A DNA stretch of 64,000 nt from Aporrectodea caliginosa (taxonomy: Eukaryota; Annelida; Clitellata; Crassiclitellata; Lumbricidae). Where the stretch lies: the NCBI GenBank assembly GCA_020284085.1, contig JACEVL010000058.1, forward strand, positions 934,501-998,500, read 5' to 3'. Made by a program: the position numbers and the translations under genes. Below are positions 1 to 9,971 of the stretch, one piece after another. The notes under the pieces were generated by a model. That model saw only the letters and a program-made list of their open reading frames with translations. It was not told the origin of the DNA and searched no databases. Numbering within the stretch: the stretch's first letter is position 1; each line of letters opens with the position of its first letter.

Positions 1-74
1 TTTGTAGTGCTTTTGCAAAAATTAATGAAGCATGTTCTAACTTCTACGGTCTATAGGCGCGTACCGCGTAGCCT

Positions 75-806
75 AGGCTACTTAGGCTGCGGTTTAATTT
101 TGTATTATCGACGCCGGTTGCGGCGGTTGTGCTAAACAGTTAGCCTACTTGTTTTGTTTATAGGTGTCGATTTATCTATATCATTTGTTATTCTATGTTA
201 AAACGTCACACGTACGTTTCATAAAAATGGCGAATCAAAATGTTAATAAAAATGTTAGCACGTCTACCTTATCAAGAGCTGAATGCGCGCAAATTAATTA
301 ACTTTTCGGCAGTAGGATGGTACGCATGCATTGCTATTTGATACGTTAGGGGTTAGTGTCCAAATAATTATGACAACAGAATTAAAATGTATCATTAGCC
401 TATAACAAGCCATTCAGTGCAACCAGTCCGCGGTCCGCCACAGATTCTTCTGCTAACCCATTAGAGCATTACAAAACTGTTCAAGCACAAAAACACACTG
501 CTTAAAATAGGCCTAATAAACTTTGACCAATTTTATTCATCAGGTGTTGAGGTCTCATTACTAATTAGTATATGAAATTAATGCTTGCCAGGCAAATTGG
601 CATGACATTTTTGTATTATTAGCCGTACTTAATCGTTATTACCATGTCAGAAGTCGACTTTAAGTCGGAAGTTAGTTGTTTTTCTGCCAAGTCGGATCAA
701 GTCGTTTTGGCTCCAAGTTGTCGACTTCAAGTCGACCTCAAGTCACTTTAGGGTCAAGTGGGGTCAGATTGGCTGACCAAAGTGACTCCCAGGCCTAGTC
801 GCATAC
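75..806. repeat. Left arm of a GTCGAC-rich inverted repeat
   Basis: The reverse complement of this stretch is recognisable in 6,311-8,235: the same order of landmarks (GATAAGGYAGACGT, the GGTCCGC block, the CAACACCTGATGAATAAAAT block, then a run of AAGTCGAC motifs, then GACTCCCAGGCCTA). It lacks the 1-kb insertion found in the right arm, so it acts as the empty-site copy. Arms are visibly diverged (substitutions and small indels). No coding sequence seen. Bases 1-74 do not pair with the right arm and show nothing recognisable. Confidence 0.75.
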
Positions 807-929
807 TTATAAGCTTTCTGTTGGATTGCTCCATTTCATTGGTCAGTTGCGAAAACTGCTAAGCAACGTTTCGAGTGACGTCATAATGACATTGTCTATG
901 TCATAATAAGAATTACGTCACTTCTAGCA
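807..929. other. Short spacer with GAA triplet run
   Basis: Unassigned sequence between the left inverted arm and the LINE 3' end; it ends in an AAG/GAA triplet run near 940-960. No gene. Confidence 0.4.
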
Positions 930-1386
930 CAATTGAAGTTAAGAAGAAGAAGAAGAAGAATATTCTTTATTGTCAGTGATCTTCGAACATTGTAATTGTA
1001 ATCGAACATTTATATAGCGCTGCTCAAAATCAGCAGCGCTCTCGACCTGCTTCAGTGCCTGCGTCAGGGTACAGGAAAGTCTTAAGGCGTCTACGGAACT
1101 GGGAAGGTGAGAGGGCTAGTAACTCAAGACGAAGAGACTGGAAAGAGAGATCCAAGCTGATGGGCCAACACGGGCAAAGCACCTAGAGTGGGCCGTAGCA
1201 GAGCGCATGCAAGGGACAACCATAAGGCCACGGGTCGAAGATCGCCAAGAGGCCCTCGCAGGTAAGGAGGGGACAAACTCGCAGGTAGGGAAGAGACAAA
1301 GGTGCAAAAATAACTCAGGTAGGATGGGGCCAAGAGGCCCTCGCAGGTAAGGAGGAGACAAACTCGCAGGTAGGGAGGAGACAAAG
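930..1386 (-). mobile_element. CR1-type LINE 3' end (antisense), first part
   Basis: Contains the TTTATATAGCGCTGCTC motif followed by a complementary GCAGCGCT, the same 3'-terminal signature seen at 60,400 and, in the opposite sense, at 12,500, 21,290 and 41,240. It is an antisense 5'-truncated LINE end. At its right it carries an ~84-bp tandem unit (about 1,247-1,330 and again from 1,331). The second unit is interrupted at 1,386 and resumes at 3,208-3,240 (same GGTGCAAAAATAACTCAGG text). Short ORFs here are low-complexity shadows. Confidence 0.6.
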
Positions 1387-3207
1387 CGCGGGCTGAGGAT
1401 TATATGGCTCCATGTCCAAAAAGTACAATTCCGAGATATTCAAATTTTAAAGTTCAACATACAAGTACCAAAAGAATAATGAAAATATTGCAAATGCAAC
1501 TAACTGTTTTTGTTCATTTGTGTATACTCTAACATTATACAGAGCAAAAGACTGCTAACAAAATGTGCAAAGATTTTTATGAATTTTTTAAAAGAATGCC
1601 CGATGTATAAAAAGGACATAGAGCCGTATAACACTCAGGTTGTTGTGAACACAGCATAAACAGTAACTTATTATTACTATCAAATATGGTCTTTATAGTT
1701 CAGTAATGCATCATAAACTACATTTCTTTCACTTTAAACCCAAATCATGGAAACCAGAAGTTTTTTTGTAGTTTAGTCATTATGATTCCATAGTTAATAT
1801 GGAATCAGCCATGAATAAAAATAAGAAACAATAAAATTGAGTGTTCGTAATACTGAAACACTCTTTGTCAGTAATAATTGGATTACCAGCAAGTAATGTT
1901 GGTGAACTACACTAATTATACAATGACTCTTGCTCATTTTAGATTTTGGAAAAGGGCACGCTAGATTTTTTAAAAGGAACTGCTTGAATATAGTTTTCCC
2001 ATTTTCTTGTGTTAATAGTTCTCTTTATTTTTTGTAATCAACTTCAATTTTCCTTAGGGATCCTTTCTGGTTTATCTTTCGACTGTTAACACTGGCACTG
2101 TCTATCACATCCTCACAATAGGAACTGGTTCTGATACTGACCATGTTTTTAACTTGAGAGTCAGGTTTTTAAACTGAGACTTATCAAGGGATCTTTACAG
2201 CAGCCCATAACTCAAACCTCATGTACTCATGATCTAGTTCTGGCATGAAGTCTAGCATGGATGTCATGTCTCTAATCTGTTCAACATTCAATTTCTGCCT
2301 CTCTGTACTGTTTTGGGTTATTCTCAGCAATAGGGGTTGCTGTTCATATCTCCAGCACACTACCGGATTTATTTTGCAGTCAGTCCATACATCATTTGAA
2401 AATCTCGTTTTGTACTTAAGAATCATTATACAGTCTCCAAAAATACTCAATTGCTTCTACTTTGATGAACGAAATGCAGTCAAATCGGTCACAAAGGGTC
2501 TGATAGTAATTCTCCATGCCACAATTAATTTCCACATTCTCGACTTCACCGTCACTGACGCCTAACTCCAGATCACAGTACAGTTACTATTACTACAAGA
2601 ATAAAACATACAATGCGCATACCATACAGTAGAAAAATATAAACTGTAATGATGAAAATTATGAATGGAAATGGGCGACGAGGAAGACATAACAGGCAGA
2701 GGGCGGATGATATCAAGGATTGGTGCAAGCAACATCTGCGAAAACAAGCCTAGACTAAGTGATAACGCGTGCATTGGACACGGGTGACGGGCCTTCGGCC
2801 CATGGATCACGATGATTATGATGATATTGATTTAAAACTAAACAGAGAAATTAAATACAAAGTTACTGTGACGTCTTAACATAAACATTATAAATTGTCG
2901 GACATTATAAAACACTCAAATTATAAACATTTGTTGGAAATAAAATTAGGAACTCTTTTGGTTGCCATGAAAATAATAACATAACCAAGCGACTTGATTG
3001 GTTCGTGGACATAGAGCTCTATAATTCTCAAGTATATAAATAAATTGGACATAGAGCTAAATAATTCTGATGATATAAAGGTAAGCATTGATCCAACAAT
3101 GTTGATTTTAAGTGGACATAGAGCCCCTTGAAATAGGCAATTCAACAACACCCATAACGCAAAATCGACCAATTATGGACATAGAGCCTTATAATCCTCA
3201 GCCCGCG
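1387..3207. mobile_element. Unclassified TIR DNA element, 1.8 kb, AAAG target duplication
   Basis: The first 31 bases (CGCGGGCTGAGGATTATATG...) are inverted at the right end with two mismatches. AAAG occurs immediately outside both ends (1,383-1,386 and 3,208-3,211). The uninterrupted sequence is present once in the neighbouring tandem unit (AAAG at 1,298-1,301), giving an empty-site control. Motif GGACATAGAGC recurs near the right end (about 3,008, 3,046, 3,112, 3,175) and at about 1,615, with an inverted copy in the left TIR, as expected for subterminal transposase-binding repeats. The interior also has a short LINE-like 3' scrap (about 2,660-2,840) and a protein-like fragment on the minus strand. 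A 4-bp duplication without TTAA argues against piggyBac and hAT; I cannot assign a superfamily. Confidence 0.8.
2184..2565 (-). pseudogene. Unrecognised coding fragment inside the TIR element
   Basis: Read on the minus strand, about 47 residues in one frame (containing MENYYQTLCDRFDC and EAIEYFWRLYNDS) are followed after a one-base frame change near 2,430 by about 78 residues ending at a stop at 2,184 (containing KYKTRFSNDVWTDCK and DHEYMRFELWAAVKIP). Composition (Trp, Tyr, Asp, Glu, Met) looks like a real folded protein rather than chance. An AG preceded by a weak pyrimidine tract (GTTAG) lies just upstream of the first block, so it could be a captured exon; alternatively it is the C-terminus of the element's own transposase. 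I do not recognise the family. The internal frameshift makes a functional product unlikely. Confidence 0.5.
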
Positions 3208-3240
3208 AAAGGTGCAAAAATAACTCAGGTAGGATGGGGC

Positions 3241-3777
3241 CACCCCAACAAGGCAGTTACCACGAAGCAACATTATGATAGTTAGCGTATGTAGTCCAAT
3301 TCCAATCCTGTACCACAGACGTCTTTGTAATAGCTATTATACAGGCGTCAATACACGTATCTTATACAAGTATCTTATAGTACTCTGATCTAAAAACTGT
3401 AATCTAAAAACTCTGGTGACCGAGGACTTGCCCAGTGGCTCTGCTATGGACACACCAATAATCCATCGATTTCACAGATATTTAAGAGTTCGATCTATAA
3501 TCTGTTCAAAGCGGTCTGAAACACCATCTTTGTTAATTTTCTCGATAATTCCACCTTATCTAACTCTCTCACTCTATTATTTAAGTATCCAACGTCTTTG
3601 ACCAAATGCAGTCTTGGATGGCAGAAAACAGAGTGCTCTTAAATACCTAAAAAACTGAGTTTCTTCTCAGTGGCGGCGCCAGCTATACAATTTCTGCAGA
3701 TTGCGTCAAGGTCATGGGAGTTATTCAGCAGGTGGAAGAAATTAATGTTTGAGTTTGACGCATCAAGCAGCATAACT

Positions 3778-3814
<37 letters not shown>

Positions 3815-4085
3815 CGAAGAAAATGATTATTGAACACTTATAGCCCAATTGTTGTAACATATTCAGATAAATTTGAAAGAATTCAGCATTAAAACGTTAA
3901 ACTTTAGTTACTTGACTAGATTTGGAAATACTGATCAGCTAGAACATGAATGCTAATAAGACGCACGAGTCGCTAGACCCAAGTTTTCAAAATTTACAGA
4001 AACATCGTTTACATCCTGCAATTCGCTAGCATTATTATCGTTCAGAACTACACCAACCTCGGCATTAACAGCCATATCATTCTGC
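3241..4085. other. Non-coding spacer with (TA)n
   Basis: No supported gene. A perfect TA run lies at about 3,781-3,813. Short ORFs here have no recognisable content. Confidence 0.5.
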
Positions 4086-4089
4086 TTAA

Positions 4090-6008
4090 CCCATTAGTGC
4101 CTACAATCCCATATATGGGATGATGTTAAAAATTGCTAATATTTCTTTAAAAAAAGTGTAATGTCAAATAATTTTGAAAGTGATTTACTTATGACATATT
4201 GTTCTTCAAAATAATTAATTTACACTTAGCAGATTTTGTGTATTTTTGGGTATAATTACGTCATATCTTGATAAGTATTGCAAATTCATGTTCTGTCAAA
4301 ATGGCTACACGCAAAAATTTAGTATAATTTACTCATTTATTATTAAACAAAAATAACTTATTCATTGCTTAGAAAAATGTATTTTAGTGATTAGGTATTA
4401 GCCATTGTGGCAGAAAATGATTTTATTATTGATAGCTGGGTGGTAGTAGCCCGATCCCATATTTGGGATTGTAGGCACGAGAGACCACGCCTACATGGAA
4501 GTTTGCAAATCATCTTAGAGTTACGTCTCAAAAGGCTGTTGATGTTGTCAATACAGTTCCAAAGTGAATGAATCATCCCACACTTGAAAAATGGCTTCCG
4601 TTTTCCATGCAGGCACATATAGGCCTACCTGGTTGCTGAATGCTGATGTATTGCTTGAACTTGAAATGTCATAGGCCTATCACTTCAATTTAGGTAACAT
4701 ACTCATTGGTCCGCCAGATGTTGTGGTCACTACTGATGAAGACCACTAGTGGTCATGAGGAAGAGGCATCATGAACAACTTGTCAAATGGGCGAATGGAC
4801 TCCTAGCTGAAGCCAGAACGTATGATGGAACTGAAAGGCGAGACATAGACAACATGGAATGCGAGCAACACCGCGATTCAGACAATGATAACGTTCCACT
4901 GAAATTCCTGAAATCATCAACTGGATGTAATGCACAGCTGCAACTGCAAGAGCAGCAGCCTGGAAGATGGGGCAAGCGTGATCTATACCAGCATCCTCGC
5001 GTTTTCTTCAATGGTCGGTCAGTAAGCCAACGTTCCTCGGACACCTGCCAGTTTGTTTCAGTTTGTGTGCAACAGCACTACAAAGTATGCCGGGCAGAAG
5101 AGAAAGCCAACCTTTAGTGTCGAGAGCAAAGAAATGCGATCAATTCCTGCGACCCTATAACCAGTGGCTACTCAAATGTTCCATGTTGTCGATATCTTGA
5201 CAATAGGACGATTACGAGGAAATTTTACAGTTTCCTCATGTGGCTCAGAACACTTTTCTTACAGCTGGTGACAAAATGGATAAAAATTCGACCTCTTCTT
5301 TCTCCTCTACAATCCCTGTCAGCAGGACATGAGCAATTGAGCATCGAAGAGAGCATGATTCCGTACCCAGTAGGCCTACTATGGCCACCACGTTGGTAAA
5401 CAATTCATGTTGACTGCTGTCTATATCCAGCGATACACTACAGACAGCCAATTGGACGTCCAACGGGGCGCAGGGTTCCGCTTGACCGCCGAGTACCGGG
5501 GGTATCTGTCGATGTACTCTTTAATGGGTAAGAGCATTATCCACACAGCAACCTGTGTAGCTGAAGTGCTTGCGGAAGAACCGAAGAAAGGCCAAGTCGA
5601 AATGCCTGAAGTGCAACGTCGGTCTGCAAGTGGGCTGTTTTGAAAATTTTCATACGAAGCTGAAGTGATTATTCCCGGTGTGACTAATTTTGAGGATGAG
5701 CAAAATGCAATCAAACTGTTTGATTTGTGGTAACATTTTTAAATGTTTGTTCAGAAGAGCTTTAACATGATTAGCGCAATGAACTGTTTTTGACTGGTGT
5801 AATTTGGTAAGTATTACATTATGGTTTGCTCTGGCAGTTGACGCCATCGTTCGTGCCTACAATCCCATATATGGGATCAAACTTTAAAGTGCGAAAAAAA
5901 TTGGGGAAGTGAAATATAAACAAAAATAATAGAGATATGGTCTAAAGTCATTGCAAATAACTAAAAATAAAAATATTATACAGAACAAAAAAGTTGGGCA
6001 TTAATGGG
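4090..6008. mobile_element. piggyBac-like DNA transposon, decayed
   Basis: The element is bounded by TTAA at 4,086-4,089 and 6,009-6,012. It begins CCCATTAGTGCC and ends GGGCATTAATGGG, i.e. CCC...GGG termini with near-matching inverted ends, the piggyBac hallmark. A palindrome-containing subterminal motif (GTGCCTACAATCCCATATAT) occurs near 4,099 and 5,851 and inverted near 4,455. Transposase remnants lie in between. It sits inside the loop between the two GTCGAC-rich inverted arms. Confidence 0.85.
5050..5640 (+). pseudogene. piggyBac transposase remnant
   Basis: Fragments in changing plus-strand frames resemble piggyBac-derived transposases. One has a KYAGQKRKPTFSVESKEMRS segment, corresponding to the conserved N-terminal-side block. 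Near 5,300-5,375 comes a segment with RPLLSPLQSL and then LSIEESMIPY, matching the family's conserved LSIDESMIPY block, which carries a catalytic-domain Asp; here that Asp position reads Glu. The following PYxG region and the rest of the DDD core are scrambled. Several stops and frame changes break the gene, so it is inactive. Confidence 0.7.
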
Positions 6009-6012
6009 TTAA

Positions 6013-6310
6013 TGCTTTTTCCGCAAGATTTATTTCCGAAGAAACCTTCAATGTTGCAGCGCCTCATTGTCATTTATTAATTTCTTTGCTAATGTATTTA
6101 TAACGTTGATGCAATTCGTTAACAACTTAAATGGGTTAGTTTCACGAAGTAAAGAATAGGCTACCTAAGCATTTCAATTTTAAAGTTTACAACATAGACT
6201 TCTATTGACAGACTAGATAAAACTTAAAAAGTCGTTTAGATCTAAATAATTGCAATAGTGATCTTATGGGACAGATGTTGATGTTTGAAAAGTAAAGAAG
6301 ATATAGGCCT
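6013..6310. other. Spacer between piggyBac element and right arm
   Basis: About 300 bp with no ORF and no recognisable repeat, apart from a TAGGCCTACATGTAGGCCT palindrome at its right edge. Confidence 0.4.
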
Positions 6311-6766
6311 ACATGTAGGCCTGGGAGTCACTTTGGTCAGCCAATCTCATCCCACTTGACCCTAAAGTGACTTGAGGTCGACTTGAAGTCGACAACTTGG
6401 AGTCAAAACGACTTGACCCGACTTGGCAGAAAAACAACCAACTTTCGACTTAAAGTCGACTTCTGACATGGTAATTACGATTACGTACCGCTGATAATAA
6501 AAAAAATGTCATGCCAATTTGCCTGGCAAGCATTAATTTCTTATACTAATGAGTAGGGCTGCGCGTTAATCGCAGTTAACGCCCGCAATTAACGCGTTAA
6601 AAAAATTTGCGATTAATTATTTTAACGCAAAATTTACGCGTTAAAAATCTCTTGATAAAAAGTCTCAAATAAAAAAGTCTAATAACAAATTTAAGTTCTT
6701 ACAATCAATATTTCTCAAATAATCCGTTATCGATTATCGTCCAATTCTGTTGAGTCACTCAGCACT

Positions 6767-6881
<115 letters not shown>

Positions 6882-7239
6882 CATGCGTAGGCATGCCTAC
6901 ATTCGGTACTCCGGTGCATGTTCTCTTCATTCGTTTGTTGACATCGAAGACGCGCGTCGATTTAAAAAAATTAAGGTTGATCTGTGTCGAACATTGTGGA
7001 GTCAAAGAAAATACGCAAAACAGTTATGGATGAACAATGTAGATTTAAAACTGATAAAGTAGTGGTCGATACTGCAACCGAGGATTTCTATATGCGTATA
7101 CCACCGGAAGCCAGTGGTCTTGCCACATGCCTTCTTAGTTCTTAGATGTGGCTCGGAAAATCGAAGGACGGTGAATTTTCATCTGATGATAATGATACAC
7201 CGTTTATTTCTCGGGCAAAATCAAATTCAGATGCACTTC

Positions 7240-7500
7240 TTCGCTACAAAGATGCGCTGAAGAATGACGTGGATTCTAGTCCACTGCAGTGATGGAAGGA
7301 GCATGCTATAGCCCACAAAGTCCTAGCTTTTGTAGCAAGGAAATATCTGAGCTTCTGCGGCCAAAAGTGTTCCTTCCGAACGTGTTCTCTGTCTATACGG
7401 GACTATTTTCACTAAAAAGCTAGCATCCCAGACTGCTACAGTTAAAGATTGAGACACTTGTTTTAGAATTTGTATTGAATTATTTGAATTCTAGACCCTT
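7240..7500 (+). pseudogene. hAT transposase C-terminal remnant
   Basis: In one frame: PLQ-stop-WKEHA, then KVLAFVARKYLSF and SVPSERVFSVYTG. This matches the hAT C-terminal dimerisation domain (family pattern: DPLxWWKxxxxxxPxLAxLARxYLxxxxTSVPSERVFS). The first Trp of the WW pair is replaced by TGA, and further stops follow. Upstream (7,020-7,240) is only weakly coding-like. Non-functional. Confidence 0.75.
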
Positions 7501-8852
7501 AAAAATAAACATTAAAGTCAATGAATGTGCGATTAATCGCGTTAATTTTTTTAATCGTGCGATTAATCGCGATTAAAAAACTAATCGAAATGCAGCCCTA
7601 CTAATGAGTAATGAGATCTCAACACCTGATGAATAAAATTGCTCAAAGTTTATTAGGCCTATTTTAAGCTGTTTGTGTTTGTTTGTGCTTGAACAGTTTT
7701 GTAATGCTCTAATGGGTTAACAGAAGAATCTGCAGTGGACCGCGGACTGGTTGCACTGAATGGAATGTTATAATGACACAGTTTAATTATGTTGTGATAA
7801 TTAGTTGGCTACTAACGTCATTCAAATAGCAATGCATGCGTATCATCCCACTGTACTACCACTCACTGACAATATAGTCGATCAATATAGTCTAATACAA
7901 CAGTTTTCCAGTCTGCAAACGACTAATGCAGTGCACCAAAGTAGCGCCAAACGATCGATTGATTAGTATGAGATCCAGATTTCTTTGGGTCGAATTTACT
8001 GACGACTAAAAGTTAATTGATTTGCGCGTTTTCAGCTCTTGATAAGGCAGACGTGCCAACATTTATATTAACATTTCGATTCACCAGTTTTATTAAACGT
8101 ACTGTGACGCTTTAACATATAATAAATCATGATATAGATAAATCGACACCGATAAAAATAAGTAGGCCTAAGTAACTGCTTAGCCCAACCGACGCAACCG
8201 GCGTCGATAATACAAAATAATATCGCAGTACCGTTCTGCGTTTCTTACTCTTTCAAATGAGATGAAAATCAACTTTTATCTTCAACACTTCAATTCAGTA
8301 TATAGGCTATCGTCAACATAAATCAACTATATTTCTTAACACTTCACTCTCAATATACAGCTCTATCTACTGTATTAAGACAACTGCATTATTCAAATCG
8401 ACTGTAACAGCAATTTCTAACCTTTTTCCCGCGCTATTTGCACGTGCTCAGTACAAGCTATATTCAGTCAATGTTTACATAAGACAAGCGGCGCTGAACG
8501 CCCGCTCAACTAGGTCATGTTTATACATATATAATTATATACATATGTATTGTCATGACACAACCCTAACACACTACGGTATAGGTCTTAAAACGCTTGT
8601 TCACACTAAAAACACTATACAACTGCTTGAACACCGCCGTGGCCTCACGATCATTAGTGTGGCGAGATAAATTTAGATTTGTTTGCGTCCCAAGTCGGCT
8701 TAAGTCGACTTCTGTAGAAAACAACTTGAGGTTACTTTTCAGTACAAATTCGACTTGGATGTCAGTTGCGCTAAGCAGAAACGACTCGACTCGACTTGGG
8801 ATGCCCAAGTCGACTGGGGTCGACTTATTGGGGTCGACTCCCAGGTCTACCT

Positions 8853-9636
8853 AGGCATGTAGGCCCTATTAAAAATTCCCAAGAATTTTAGGCAGGTCAC
8901 AAGGCAGGTCGGGAGTAAAATAGGCAGGTCAAATGACCTGCCGCGACCTGCTGTAGCGCCACCACTGCTTCGTCTAATGATATTTGCTTATTCAATTCAA
9001 ACTGACTAACCTCAGTATGGTCAGTGGCTTCTATCCCCCCTAAACTACCGGGTTGAACCCCTCTACTTCCCCCTCCCGGGCCGCAGACGTGAGTTTTAGC
9101 CCATTTCTGATTAGATAAAAAAAAAGTGTAATTAATAGATTTCATCTGCTAAAATATCATCGATCCCCACTTCTAGGCCCTATTTAATTAGCCTATGCGA
9201 AATTTCTTTCGTCAATGCAGCCTCAAAACTCACTATTTCTAATTTTCTTTCAAACTTCTGGTTATCTAATAGGCTACGTAGGCCCCTACCTGCTTATTCG
9301 CCAAGCGACTAACTACGTCACAGATAATAAAATATTATAAAAAAATTAATTATGTACAATAACTTTTGTATTTAAAATTATAACTAAACCTTGTTTAGCC
9401 TAGGTCAACTAACTTACAATTCATTATTGTTAATCACAATTTCTTTTTCAGTGACGTCATAATTGCACGAGTGTTTACTAAGTTACTGCCTCATTGTCTT
9501 ACTGCTCCTCAGCGCTTGTATGCCATTATGTCGTCAGAGGGAAAAAGCGTAAGCAATAAAGTCTATCAATATTAGGCCTATAGCCTACTGATTTCAGTCT
9601 AAGTAATTTCGAAGTATTTGTGCATTTAATTATGGG
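8853..9636. other. Non-coding stretch
   Basis: No gene supported. GGCAGGTC / GACCTGCC words recur around 8,890-8,950. Otherwise AT-rich sequence. Confidence 0.4.
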
Positions 9637-9800
9637 CCACGGTAGCCGCTATAGTCACAGCGCTCGATCGCTTTTTAACACGGAGGGTGCGGGTCAGAGG
9701 TTCGAGCCTCCCCGAGAGGCTGAGACCGTTAACATGTAGGGACGTTGAGCAAGACAGTCCTTCACTCACAATTGTTCAGCGCCATCGATTGATGCGTGGT
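9637..9800 (+). mobile_element. tRNA-derived SINE, copy 1
   Basis: Contains an RNA polymerase III box B (GGTTCGAGCC) after a box A-like GGTAGCCGCTA. It shares the downstream text (TTCGAGCCTCC ... CCTTCACTCACAATTGT-CAGC) with 43,066-43,260. Two copies at unrelated places define a dispersed family. Confidence 0.65.
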
Positions 9801-9971
9801 CTTTATAGTGATGACAGGAAAATTTTATGCACACATGTATCTATGTAGCTGCCCTTTACCTCCTAATTCCCGGCCGAAAATCTTCCTTCTGTACAGAAAA
9901 TGCTCTAAACTTCCTTATGTCACCATCCCGATGCGGAATGCCACATCATCTGGTGCATTACATTCATTCCG

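Noticed and set aside
1116..1384. Two overlapping Leu/Pro-rich ORFs
   Set aside because: Shadows of the 84-bp tandem unit in the LINE 3' end.
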